In this document: positions 43,376 through 51,849 of the stretch, one piece after another
Layout of the letters: each line of letters opens with the position of its first letter
Numbering within the stretch: position 1 is the stretch's first letter
Assembly: GCF_014193895.1 (NCBI RefSeq)
Contig: NZ_BLZR01000001.1
Location: 2,976,001 to 3,040,000 of the forward strand
Direction: 5' to 3'
Length of the DNA stretch: 64,000 bases
Source of the DNA: Clostridium fungisolvens
GTDB lineage: Bacteria; Bacillota; Clostridia; Clostridiales; Clostridiaceae
Program-made: the position numbers and the translations under genes
The notes under the pieces: model-generated
Database searches by the model: none
The model's input: only the letters and a program-made list of their open reading frames with translations
What the model was told of the DNA's origin: nothing

Positions 43376-43417
43376 TTAAAAAAATTGCTGAAGCGACCTT
43401 CTTCAGCAGATTTTTTT
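43376..43417. terminator. Bidirectional terminator between riboswitch and operon
   Basis: TTGCTGAAG / CTTCAGCAG with TTTTTTT on both sides. Read from the riboswitch it lies before the exporter gene, so it is either a second checkpoint or a relic. Confidence 0.65.
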
Positions 43418-43477
43418 GCGCATCTGCATTTCCGAATGTATATGAAGAAAATCTTGCAGGCGAATAAGATTCGTTTT

Positions 43478-43562
43478 TTCTGTATAGCCATAAAATACTT
43501 CTAAAACCATTGAAATATCTAGGTTTATCTAGCTTAAAAATTTTATACTTTGCTATACAGAA
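43478..43562. repeat. 85-bp element with 11-bp terminal inverted repeats
   Basis: Ends TTCTGTATAGC and GCTATACAGAA, exact inverse of each other. The interior right part (43509-43570) matches 12968-13026. It lies in the leader of the manganese-efflux operon, between two terminators. MITE-like; no coding. Confidence 0.65.
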
Positions 43563-43631
43563 ATAAAGACCTTCAACACAACAAACATTCATCCTGTAGA
43601 AATCTTTTTTGATGTAAGAATATTTAACATC

Positions 43632-43675
43632 AAAAAAGACCTCTAACACAATGAATTCATTGTGTTAAAAGTCTC
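43632..43675 (-). terminator. Expression-platform terminator of the manganese riboswitch
   Basis: On the minus strand TAACACAATGAATTCATTGTGTTA is one perfect self-complementary stem of 24 bases shown here in two halves (TAACACAATGAA and TTCATTGTGTTA), extended by GAC...GTC and followed by TTTTTT. It comes right after the aptamer. Confidence 0.75.
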
Positions 43676-43686
43676 ACTTAACTAAA

Positions 43687-43766
43687 ATTAGTTACGATAC
43701 AACCAGACCAATGGCCAGTATGTTGACTGTATCACCTTTTTCAAGGCAGTTACTCCCTTTTAACTA
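43687..43766 (-). ncRNA. yybP-ykoY manganese riboswitch
   Basis: Read on the minus strand: AAAGGGAGTAACTGCC at the 5' side, GGTGATACAGTCAAC, the conserved ATACTGGCCA loop, then GGTTGTATCGTAAC closing the stem (GATACA/TGTATC pairs). This is the yybP-ykoY layout. When Mn binds, the aptamer stem wins and the downstream terminator is avoided, allowing expression of the two exporters. Strongly supported by the nature of the genes that follow. Confidence 0.8.
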
Positions 43767-44014
43767 TACTTCTTTATTTGATAAAAAAATTATATTATAT
43801 TTTATTCTCTTTTGTCAATTGATATTCCAAATTTAGAAAAATAATGAAGTTATGTTCAAATTCATCATATCCTCAATAGTATCAATAACCCTTCATTTAA
43901 TTGTATTTATCAAGTGATAATACATCAATGTTCTTGCAAATTAGCTAGCTATATGTTTGTTAAATATACTCTCACTATAGTTATTGTTAAAACTGCTGCT
44001 TAAACTACTATCTC
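43767..44014. other. Promoter region upstream of the manganese riboswitch
   Basis: AT-rich DNA holding the minus-strand promoter of the efflux operon; the TPR gene ends at 44015. No clear terminator is seen for the TPR gene. Confidence 0.3.
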
Positions 44015-45013
44015 TTAAAAGAACAATTTTCTATAAAACTTTAAGAATCTATCACTATTTCTAATTTTGTCAAACAAAGCATCCTGAAAATAATCTATAA
44101 AGTTTATTCCTATATTTTCAGCCAATTCTAAATTATTATAGAAAGATTCATATTCATATTTTATCAGATCAATTGTTGCTAGTATAATATAAAAATCACC
44201 GTTTTTTGAATCAAGTTCAATTGCTTTCTTAATATTTTTTTCAGCTGCTTTAATGTCTCCTAGCTTTATTTGTATATAAGCATAATTTTTATATGCAGCC
44301 GCAAAACTTTCATTTAGTTCTAAAGCTTTTAATACATCAACCAACGCCTTTTCATAATCTTTAAGTAGAATATAAGAAAAAGCTCTATCGTTAAAGCATT
44401 CACTAGAATCAAGCCTCAAAGAAATTGCTTTTGAAAAATACTCTACAGCTTCACCATACCCTCTGACTTTTAAGTATATAAATCCCATGTTCTTAAAATA
44501 CAAATATTCTTTATCATTCATACTAATGGCTTTTTTGTAATCATCCAAAGCTTTCATGAAATTTTTAGTTGCAAGGTATGCCTCACCCCTACCACTATAT
44601 GCTGAGGGTAAATAATCTACAGAAATATTCATATTTATGCTTTCAGAAAAATCTTTAATTGCTTTATCAAAATCTTTATTTTGTAGATATGAATATGCCC
44701 TTAGATAATACGCTAAAGGATTAAATTCATCTATTTCTATTATCTTAGTTGTATTCAAAATAACATTATTAAAATCATTTAATTTAAGATGTATACTACT
44801 TTTTAAGTAATAAGTACCAATATCAGTAGGTTCTATTTCAATTGCTTTATCAAATTCAGCCAGAGCCTTATCATATTCTCCACTACTCAAAAATTCATTT
44901 CCTTGCTTAATAAATGCATTATACTGCTCTTCTTTCGAATAGGAACTATTTTTAAAGATTACTGCTCCTATTACAAAAACACCTATTAGTACTAATATAA
45001 TTAAGATATACAT
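44015..45013 (-). CDS. Membrane-anchored TPR repeat protein
   Basis: 332 residues. An N-terminal signal anchor (about 2-20, ILIILVLIGVFVIGAVIF) is followed by about seven tetratricopeptide repeats; clear ones are GNEFLSSGEYDKALAEFDKA, RAYSYLQNKDFDKAIKDFSE and GFIYLKVRGYGEAVEYFSKA. TPRs make protein-protein contacts. The domain probably faces outside; partner unknown. Monocistronic. Confidence 0.85.
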   Translation of the reverse strand: MYILIILVLIGVFVIGAVIFKNSSYSKEEQYNAFIKQGNEFLSSGEYDKALAEFDKAIEIEPTDIGTYYLKSSIHLKLNDFNNVILNTTKIIEIDEFNPLAYYLRAYSYLQNKDFDKAIKDFSESINMNISVDYLPSAYSGRGEAYLATKNFMKALDDYKKAISMNDKEYLYFKNMGFIYLKVRGYGEAVEYFSKAISLRLDSSECFNDRAFSYILLKDYEKALVDVLKALELNESFAAAYKNYAYIQIKLGDIKAAEKNIKKAIELDSKNGDFYIILATIDLIKYEYESFYNNLELAENIGINFIDYFQDALFDKIRNSDRFLKFYRKLFF

Positions 45014-45319
45014 CCTTTACTCCAATCTTCTTGTTTTATATCATCTCAAACAAGGGTAATCTTATGTTTATTTATAAGTAAAACTTTCATAATCATAATG
45101 ATATAAATTTTTTAAGCTATTTTATATGTTTATAATAACATACAAAACTGTACAAGTTCACTATAAAATTTGTGCTTTCAGTTTGATGTTTTAAATCTTA
45201 AACGTATTTATAAAGTAAATTTCATGCATTTGACTTCAATATGTTATAATCTTACATGTAATATTATGTAATAATTATATTTTATGCTAAAATAAGAAAT
45301 TTAAAAAGTGGAGGTCAAA
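45014..45319. other. Divergent promoter region
   Basis: Between the TPR gene and the carboxypeptidase-regulatory-like gene. TTACAT-GTAATATT-ATGTAA (about 45252-45272) is a loose dyad next to TATAATCTTACAT. Nothing else stands out. Confidence 0.3.
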
Positions 45320-45913
45320 ATGAGTCTAATTAGCGGAACTATTACTGATAAAAAAGGTACTCCAATGGAAGGAGTTTATGTTTCCTTAAAGGATTCTGAA
45401 TTTGAAGATATGTTTTCTACTTTTACAAATGAAAATGGAGAATACTTTCTTGAAGCTGCTGATGGTTATTATCCTTATATGTACGCAGTTAGGGAGTATG
45501 CTGAGAATTATCTAGAATTTTGGTGCCAAAACATTAACCTATCTGAAAACACTGTTATCAATGCCAGTATTGATAAATTAGAAATCTATGGTTTGCACTG
45601 CTTTGAAATAAAAGGTGGATACCCAGCATTAACAATATATTTTAGACCAATGAGCCTTGTGAAACAGAAGGCAGGACAATCCAATATATGCCCTGACATT
45701 ACAAGTGATTCTATTAAAATTTCTATCAACGGTAATCAATCTAAAATACTTCATTTAAATAAAGTTGAAGAATACGTTGGAAATTCTTGTATTTATGCAT
45801 ATCTACTTCAAGCTACTTTACCAGATAAGCTTCTACCTACGGATAAAAATCTTCTAGACGTACAGATATTAGACTTAGACTGTTTCTTTGGTCAAGCATC
45901 ACTTTTCTTTTAG
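45320..45913 (+). CDS. Carboxypeptidase-regulatory-like domain protein
   Basis: 197 residues from the ATG after GTGGAGGTC. The first 75 residues are a beta-sandwich of the CarboxypepD_reg type (ISGTITDKKGTPMEGVYVSL, then TFTNENGEYFLEA). The rest is unrecognised and beta-rich. No signal peptide is seen, so it is likely cytoplasmic or exported by another route. Function unknown. Confidence 0.7.
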   Translation: MSLISGTITDKKGTPMEGVYVSLKDSEFEDMFSTFTNENGEYFLEAADGYYPYMYAVREYAENYLEFWCQNINLSENTVINASIDKLEIYGLHCFEIKGGYPALTIYFRPMSLVKQKAGQSNICPDITSDSIKISINGNQSKILHLNKVEEYVGNSCIYAYLLQATLPDKLLPTDKNLLDVQILDLDCFFGQASLFF

Positions 45914-46016
45914 ATTTCCCATGAAGATGCCATATCATCATATTTCACCTTGAGTAAGCATAAAAAACTCTTATAAACCATAACTAAAATAAGCAAGTAA
46001 AATGAAAGGAGAGAAT

Positions 46017-46187
46017 ATGAAAACAAAATTTATGTTAATAATAACAATTCTTCTATTCGTGATCGCAATTCCTTTTTTGTTTAATGATAATACTCATTTG
46101 ATCGGAACTGTTTTATTGATCATTTCAATGATGTTAAATCTTATTAGATGGTTTGTTAATTTATGGAACGAGCGAAGATTAAAATAA
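46017..46187 (+). CDS. Two-helix small membrane protein
   Basis: 56 residues from the ATG at 46017, directly after AAAGGAGAG, which overlaps an earlier in-frame ATG. Two hydrophobic helices (about 4-21 and 27-46) and a basic tail WNERRLK. No family recognised. Ends at a two-hairpin terminator module. Confidence 0.6.
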   Translation: MKTKFMLIITILLFVIAIPFLFNDNTHLIGTVLLIISMMLNLIRWFVNLWNERRLK

Positions 46188-46206
46188 GTCATCTTATTAT
46201 TATATT

Positions 46207-46276
46207 AAAAATTATAGGTTGACAATCCAACCTATAATTTTTATTAGGCTATATCCCAACACTATATTAAAACATA
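46207..46276. terminator. Terminator plus second hairpin, module D copy 2
   Basis: AAATTATAGGTT / AACCTATAATTT with flanking A and T runs, then AGGCTAT / ATAGCCT. Near-copy of 41513-41582. It serves the convergent genes at 46187 (+) and 46298 (-). Confidence 0.75.
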
Positions 46277-46297
46277 GCCTTAAATTTAATCTCTATT

Positions 46298-46519
46298 TTA
46301 TAAATCCAAGTTATTTAAAATATCTCTTAGTCCCTTCATTTCCTCTTTAGAGAAGGTAACCCCTTTACCCATCTTCTTATGTTCCCCGTCCCACTCTCTA
46401 ATGTCATATTTAGCTTCTTTATCGTTCCAGCTAATAAGATTTACTTCTTTCTTCCACCCCTTAGATGATTCTGAAAGAGTTCCTAAACTTTCTTTTATCT
46501 CAAATTTAATATCTGCCAT
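46298..46519 (-). CDS. YdbC-like PC4 family protein
   Basis: 73 residues with the bacterial YdbC/PC4 pattern: IKESLGTLSESSKGWKKEVN, ISWNDKEAKYDIREW and MGKGVTFSKEEMKGLRDIL. PC4-like proteins form dimers that bind single-stranded DNA or RNA. GGAGGAAAG precedes the ATG. Monocistronic; role in transcription or repair not shown. Confidence 0.85.
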   Translation of the reverse strand: MADIKFEIKESLGTLSESSKGWKKEVNLISWNDKEAKYDIREWDGEHKKMGKGVTFSKEEMKGLRDILNNLDL

Positions 46520-46774
46520 AGTGCTTTCCTCCTATACCTTCTCTTAATATTTTTTCTAGTAAATCCTTAATACCTTTTGCTATATTTAACTTTAATATTA
46601 AGATTATTGCCCCGATACGTCAACTTCTTTCATATTTGTTCTTATGCTGTACAATAGTGAATACCAAGGATATTAATGGTATAATATACAAATATACTCA
46701 TATTAATAACCAGAAAACATTGTTTATCTTTGATGAAGAAATGCTTTACCCTAAAAAACAAGGTGGTGTCATAA

Positions 46775-47491
46775 ATGAACAAATCAAGCAAAGTAAAATT
46801 TGCACAAGATCAATTGGGGATCTTATGGAATTGCTCTCCACATTTATTTAATGAAAATAAAAATGTATTCATTAAGTCTAATGATACATTTTTCAATATA
46901 ATTACCTTTGGAAAAAATGCTGTTATAAAAGCAGATCCACTTATTTATGAATGGTGCATTAAAAACTTTTCAAAAACACCTGCACGCTATATTATCGACA
47001 GAGAAAATTTATTTGCCATCGAAGCTAAATTACGAGAGTTTGGAAAAATGCTTGGCGGCGAACAAGTTAGATACTTATATTTAGATAATAATAAGCCTAT
47101 CCCTAAACCTTGTGATTATGAATACAGGCTATTTGATAAAGATAATATAAAAGACTTGTATGATAACAAAGATTTTAGTAACGCATTAAACTTTAGGAAT
47201 GATGTTATAGCCTTTGGCGCATATAAAGAAAATCAGCTTGTTGCTTTAGCTGGTGCTGATGATACTATGGGTAAGCTATGGCAGATTGGTATAGATACTC
47301 TTCCAAAACATCGTAATAAAGGCCTTGCTGCATACCTTGTAAAAACACTAGCTGATGAAATCGAAAAGTGTGGTATGATGCCCTTTTATACTACTTGGAG
47401 CCCTAATATTGCTTCAACAACTGTTGCACTTAATACAGGCTTTTTTCCTATTTGGGTTAGTTATGTCGCGCAAGATATTTCAGAGACTTAG
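46775..47491 (+). CDS. GNAT family N-acetyltransferase
   Basis: 238 residues; AAGGTGGTG lies before the ATG. The N-terminal half has no clear motif; the C-terminal GNAT domain has WQIGIDTLPKHRNKGLAAYL (acetyl-CoA loop, about 168-187) and STTVALNTGFFPIWVSY, the closing strand of the family. It is similar in layout to the 256-residue GNAT at 37.1 kb. Acceptor unknown. Confidence 0.82.
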   Translation: MNKSSKVKFAQDQLGILWNCSPHLFNENKNVFIKSNDTFFNIITFGKNAVIKADPLIYEWCIKNFSKTPARYIIDRENLFAIEAKLREFGKMLGGEQVRYLYLDNNKPIPKPCDYEYRLFDKDNIKDLYDNKDFSNALNFRNDVIAFGAYKENQLVALAGADDTMGKLWQIGIDTLPKHRNKGLAAYLVKTLADEIEKCGMMPFYTTWSPNIASTTVALNTGFFPIWVSYVAQDISET

Positions 47492-47605
47492 AAAACGAAT
47501 GAACTGAAAAATAGTGCTAAAGCTGAAAGAATGATGGATTAGTATTCCTCTCATTTTAATAAACATCTATAACTAAAAATAATTATTTAGAGAGGTGAAG
47601 ATTAA

Positions 47606-47983
47606 TTGGAAAACAAAAAATTATTATTAATTTCAATTATAATGCTTTCCTTAAGCATAGTATTTGGTTCAATTTTTATAGGTTATTCAATATCAAAATC
47701 TGAAAAAACACAAATTTCAACCAGTCCTTCAATTGAAAGTAATGTTTTAAATTTATCACAGGTAGCTAAATACCTTGATATGTCTGAAGGAGAAGTTCAA
47801 GGTATTATCAATACGGAAAAAGCTGCATTAGATCAATCAAAAGTCTTTACTGGAATGATGTTTCCTTATTTCACGGTAAATGATAAACAGTATTTCTATA
47901 AAAACGAAATCGATGAATGGTTGAAAGAGGTTTCAAAAACTCACAGACAATATGATACCAAAAAAGGATGGGTTCTTCAGTAA
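47606..47983 (+). CDS. Membrane-anchored helix-turn-helix/excisionase-like protein
   Basis: 125 residues from a TTG with AGAGGTG upstream. An N-terminal membrane helix (about 5-27) is followed by a linker and then by LNLSQVAKYLDMSEGEVQGI and FTVNDKQYFYKNEIDEWLKE, the layout of the MerR-like/excisionase DNA-binding domain. By the positive-inside rule the topology is uncertain; if the domain is outside it cannot bind DNA and is a reused fold. Function unknown. Confidence 0.65.
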   Translation: MENKKLLLISIIMLSLSIVFGSIFIGYSISKSEKTQISTSPSIESNVLNLSQVAKYLDMSEGEVQGIINTEKAALDQSKVFTGMMFPYFTVNDKQYFYKNEIDEWLKEVSKTHRQYDTKKGWVLQ

Positions 47984-48041
47984 AGCAGCTAAATAAAGGA
48001 ATTATGATATTATATTATTAAGACCAGCTATTGTATATAAA

Positions 48042-48108
48042 CAAAAAACATACTCCTTCCTGCATTATGTAAGATTGATATATCTTACTTGCAAGAAGGA
48101 GTATTTTA
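48042..48108. terminator. Long bidirectional terminator
   Basis: ATACTCCTTC-TGCA-GTAAGAT pairs with ATCTTAC-TGC-GAAGGAGTAT; A-run on the left, TTTTAATATTT on the right. Between convergent genes ending at 47983 (+) and 48195 (-). Confidence 0.8.
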
Positions 48109-48194
48109 ATATTTCAACATTAATATAAAAGCTATTTTTAAAACTTCTCTATGGTTTAAGATAAAATCAGAAAAAATGAATTTTTAAATATTAT

Positions 48195-50285
48195 CTATTT
48201 TACTGTACCAGCCAAATCATATAACTGCTCTGAACTGCCATTTGTGCTTGATGAAGAATCTGTTGAACCGTAAGAAATAAGCTTTCCATTTTTAGTTACC
48301 CAGTTCATTATTTCACTATTTGAGTTACCTCTTCCGTTGCCATCATTAGCTAAGACATATCTTACCTCTCCACTCTTTACAAGTGATTTAAATTGATCTA
48401 AACTCATAACAACTTCATTACCTTGGAAACCGCTTAAAGAGCTAACATATAAATCAGTATTTATAGTAAGATTCTCAGCAGTATTTGAAGAAGATACGAC
48501 TATTTGACTCTTTCCATTAACCTTGTGATTATTAAGGAAGTTAACTAAATCAGTCGTATTGATGCTATTACCTCCGAACCCAAAGCCGCCTCTCATGCCC
48601 ATATCCATATTTCCATTGCCGTTTTGATTTTGGCTTCCTGAAAGTGTTGCTGGAAGAAGTTCCATACCAGCAGATGGGTTTGTTGAGTTAACTGCATAGA
48701 ACATCGCAGCACCTGATCCAGCCAGTGGTGATACTAAAATTCCTATCACTCCTAGGGCAGCTAGAACCTTTGTAACTTTTTGTGATCCTTTTTTGAAAAT
48801 GTTCATTGCTGCCAAAATTAATGCAGGTATGAAGCATAATGCAATTAGTAAAATCACTAAATATTTAACTATCTCAGAAGAATCAGTGAAGTATGAAAGC
48901 ATTAGCATCTGTACTGCTCCATTTGCTAGTAAAGCTACTGGTAAAAGCCATGCTTTCCATCCTCCCTCTTTGTACATATCCCACATGTATACGAGTCCTA
49001 TTCCTGTTAATGCTGCAATCGGAGCTGCCATCATTGTAAGATAATGAGGATGGAACAGTCCTGTGTTAAAGCTGAAGTATACAAATTCAGGGAAGAACCA
49101 CATAAACCACATAACAATGGATTGCTTTCTTTCGTTATCAAGTTTAAACTTCAATTTTTCCTTTAAGGCTGCTGCTAAGAATCCAAAGAAAGCTAAAGGT
49201 ATAAACCAAACTATTTGATCTGAAAGTATGTTTTTGGAGAATAAACGGGTAATTCCTGCTGGAGTCTGTGCTCCAAAGGTTCCTGTTAGGCCGCTTGATC
49301 CACCCATTCTTCCTCCGAAGCCACCGCCCATGTTTCCACCTTTAAAATTTCCATCTGCTCCATCTTGCCCTTTATCTCTAAAACCTTGATCTCCATTTGG
49401 TACATTACCTGATGGGGCTCCTTGACCTCCTGGTCCTCCTTGACCAAAACCTCCTGGTCCTCCACCTTGCTGACTACTGCTGCTACCAAATAAACTTCCA
49501 AGACTTACTCTTTCTGAACCATTATGGCCTATAATAAGTCCCATTTCAGTATTATTACCACTGCTTCCCACATATGGACGGCTAGCTGCTGGTATAGAAT
49601 CCACTATCAATGCCCACGAGAAGGATACTGCCAAAAGTATTGCAGTTCCTGCCGCAAGATATGTAATTCTCTTTTTTATAGAAATCGTATTTGAAAGTAA
49701 ATACATTATATAAATAGCAGGTAGTATCATATATGCCTGTAATGCCTTAATGTTAAATCCAATTCCTATAAGAACCATTCCTATTGCTAAGTATTTGAAT
49801 TTTCCCTTTCTGGCTGCAGTTGTAAGAGCCCAGCATGCTAGTAATAAAACGAATACTAATTGATTATCAATAGTGTTATTTCTGCTTACTGCAACAAAGA
49901 CAGGTGTAACAGCTAGAAATAAAGCTGAAAGCAATCCAGCAGAACTTCCAAAGGATTTCTTTACTATTATATATATAACAACAGTTGAAAGTACTCCAGC
50001 TAAGGCTTGTGGAAGAAGTATACTCCATCCGCTAAAGCCAAATATCTTTGCCGAAATAGCCTGCATCCAAAATCCAAAAGGTGGCTTATCGATAGTTACA
50101 AATCCACCTGGGTCCATGGATACAAAAAAGAAATTCTTGAAATTCAACGTCATGCTCTTTACCCCAGCTGCATAATAAGAATTAGAAGTTCCTTCTATTC
50201 CTGAATTTACGAAATTTAATAATGCAGATAAAATTACTATAGCTGCAAGAAATATGTGTTCTTTCATTACTTTAATTTTTTTCAA
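48195..50285 (-). CDS. GT39 family (PMT/ArnT-like) membrane glycosyltransferase
   Basis: 696 residues with about 11 membrane helices. The first loop has the catalytic pattern DPGGFVTIDKPPFGFWMQ (Asp and DKPP), as in ArnT-like lipid-dependent transferases. Two low-complexity extracytoplasmic pieces stand out: about 264-335, rich in Gly with repeats such as GGPGGFGQGGPGG, and a shorter one near 540-565 (NQNGNGNMDMGMRGGFGFGG). The C-terminal domain (about 570-690) is soluble. It should move a sugar from a polyprenyl-phosphate donor to a wall polymer or protein outside the membrane. Single gene. Confidence 0.85.
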   Translation of the reverse strand: MKKIKVMKEHIFLAAIVILSALLNFVNSGIEGTSNSYYAAGVKSMTLNFKNFFFVSMDPGGFVTIDKPPFGFWMQAISAKIFGFSGWSILLPQALAGVLSTVVIYIIVKKSFGSSAGLLSALFLAVTPVFVAVSRNNTIDNQLVFVLLLACWALTTAARKGKFKYLAIGMVLIGIGFNIKALQAYMILPAIYIMYLLSNTISIKKRITYLAAGTAILLAVSFSWALIVDSIPAASRPYVGSSGNNTEMGLIIGHNGSERVSLGSLFGSSSSQQGGGPGGFGQGGPGGQGAPSGNVPNGDQGFRDKGQDGADGNFKGGNMGGGFGGRMGGSSGLTGTFGAQTPAGITRLFSKNILSDQIVWFIPLAFFGFLAAALKEKLKFKLDNERKQSIVMWFMWFFPEFVYFSFNTGLFHPHYLTMMAAPIAALTGIGLVYMWDMYKEGGWKAWLLPVALLANGAVQMLMLSYFTDSSEIVKYLVILLIALCFIPALILAAMNIFKKGSQKVTKVLAALGVIGILVSPLAGSGAAMFYAVNSTNPSAGMELLPATLSGSQNQNGNGNMDMGMRGGFGFGGNSINTTDLVNFLNNHKVNGKSQIVVSSSNTAENLTINTDLYVSSLSGFQGNEVVMSLDQFKSLVKSGEVRYVLANDGNGRGNSNSEIMNWVTKNGKLISYGSTDSSSSTNGSSEQLYDLAGTVK

Positions 50286-50569
50286 TTTGTATAACCTCCT
50301 ATATAGATTGCTAACTCTACAATTAAGTTTATATTTTTAAAGCTTCTGCTCAGAACCTACTAGAGTTTTAAAAATAATTTTAGATTTAGAGTTATCTATC
50401 CATAAATTCTTCTCAATAATCCTTAAGCAACATTGTAACAGTAAAAAACAAGAAAATTATAAAATAATTATGTAGAAATTATGTGATTTGTATCAGAATC
50501 TTATATAAGTTAATCAAAATCTTGAAAAAACTGCCACTATGTCATCATTGCAATACAAATAGATTAAAA
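50286..50569. other. Intergenic region with a family C copy
   Basis: It holds the promoter region of the glycosyltransferase gene and a reversed family C element at 50331-50376. No gene. Confidence 0.4.
50331..50376 (-). repeat. Family C hairpin, reverse orientation
   Basis: On the minus strand AAAACTCTAGTAGGTTCTGA and then AGAAGCTTTAAAAAT, matching AAAACTCCTCTGGGTTCTGA and AGAACTTGAAAAT at 54.3 kb. It lies 45 bp before the glycosyltransferase start. Confidence 0.5.
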
Positions 50570-50612
50570 ACTATAAGACCCACTACTATGCATTTATCTA
50601 TAGTAGTGGGTC
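50570..50612 (-). terminator. Terminator of the phosphoesterase gene
   Basis: GACCCACTACTAT and its exact complement around ten bases, 8 bp after the stop, followed on the minus strand by TTATAGTTTTTAAT. Confidence 0.75.
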
Positions 50613-50620
50613 ACAACACC

Positions 50621-51571
50621 CTATGATTTATTAATTTCTTTTGTAAATATCCACTTCTTTTCTTTCATATCTCTGCCTTTAACAACAACCTTATTTCCGT
50701 TAACTTCGATATATAAGCCTTTAATATAAGGCAAGTTTTTTCTACCACCTTTGCTATTAGCATCAGGTATGACAGTATAATAAACAGCTCCAGTATGAAT
50801 CATAGTAAAGGGTTGATCCACCACAACACTGCTTTCAACTAAATCTCTATGAGTATGAGAAGTGAACAGTATTGCTTCAGGATATTTCGAAAGTATTTCT
50901 TTAATTTGTTTACTTTGATTAACAGAAGCCCAGTTTTTATTTCCACTATCTAAAGGTTGATGTAAGAATACAAATATAGGTTTTCCCTTTTGATAATTTT
51001 CACCTATTTTTTCTTTAAACCAATTTAATTGTACATCCGATATATAAGCTGAAACTGAATCTAATGTTTTAGAATTACCATCCTCAGATCCTAGTGATAT
51101 AAAATGATAGTTTTTTACCCAGGCATCATGATATACCTTTTTTTGTCCTGAAAACTCAAGATATCTATTTATGAAAGTTTGGACTTGTTCTGGAGAATTA
51201 ACTTTTATGTTATAATCAAAAAACTCGTGATTCCCTATATTCTCAATAATTGTTTTAGGTATTAAATTCTTGTTTTCATTTAATGTTTTTTTCATTGAAG
51301 CGTATTGAGCCTCTATTCCTTGCCCAACTGTATCTCCGTTTAATACTAATGCATCCATGTTAGAATTTATTGTATTCAAATCATCAATTGCTCCTTGAAA
51401 ATGTTCAATATCATCATGGACATCCCCAAGCACTGCAAAGGCAAGATCTGCATTAGAAACTGGTGCTACAGCTGTTTTATCAGTGTGTTTATTTTCATTT
51501 ACATATTCGGTAACGATTACACCAGCAATAATTAATATAATTGCAACAACAATTATTCGAATCTTCTTCAT
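50621..51571 (-). CDS. Membrane-anchored calcineurin-like metallophosphoesterase
   Basis: 316 residues from the ATG at 51571, which follows GAGAGGTGATTAAA; an earlier in-frame ATG lacks a site. An N-terminal signal anchor (about 3-22) precedes the metal motifs LGDVHDD (about 48), LNGDTVG, IGNHEFF, FLHQPLD and FTSHTHRDL, the full calcineurin-type set. The enzyme should act outside the membrane on an unknown phosphoester. Monocistronic. Confidence 0.88.
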   Translation of the reverse strand: MKKIRIIVVAIILIIAGVIVTEYVNENKHTDKTAVAPVSNADLAFAVLGDVHDDIEHFQGAIDDLNTINSNMDALVLNGDTVGQGIEAQYASMKKTLNENKNLIPKTIIENIGNHEFFDYNIKVNSPEQVQTFINRYLEFSGQKKVYHDAWVKNYHFISLGSEDGNSKTLDSVSAYISDVQLNWFKEKIGENYQKGKPIFVFLHQPLDSGNKNWASVNQSKQIKEILSKYPEAILFTSHTHRDLVESSVVVDQPFTMIHTGAVYYTVIPDANSKGGRKNLPYIKGLYIEVNGNKVVVKGRDMKEKKWIFTKEINKS

Positions 51572-51849
51572 TTTAATCACCTCTCTAAAATGCATAGTAC
51601 TTTATTAAACTAAAGTTAACACGTGTGTAGTGTTACTTATTATTTTTCACATTATTGTAATAAATTATAATCGATTTCTTTATTAAGTTAAATATATAAT
51701 ATATAAAAACCAACAAAGTGATTAAAACTTCTAGCTTTAGCTAATACGAAGTTCCTATAATTTTCTATGAGAAAAAGAGCCCAATTACCAAAATTAACTG
51801 AACTCATTTTAAAATGCATTAATTTTTTATATTTCTCTTATGCCTTATC

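Noticed and set aside
43347..43649. A 100-residue minus-strand reading frame in the leader of the manganese-efflux operon
   Set aside because: It runs through the riboswitch terminator, an inverted-repeat element and a second terminator, and its C-terminal residues are just the translation of a hairpin. No ribosome binding site fits.
46636..46851. A 71-residue + strand frame overlapping the start of the GNAT gene
   Set aside because: It has no ribosome binding site and runs into the GNAT gene, which starts with AAGGTGGTG and a full domain.
49286..49501. A 71-residue minus-strand frame rich in Glu and Val inside the glycosyltransferase gene
   Set aside because: It is a frame-shifted shadow of the Gly-rich loop.
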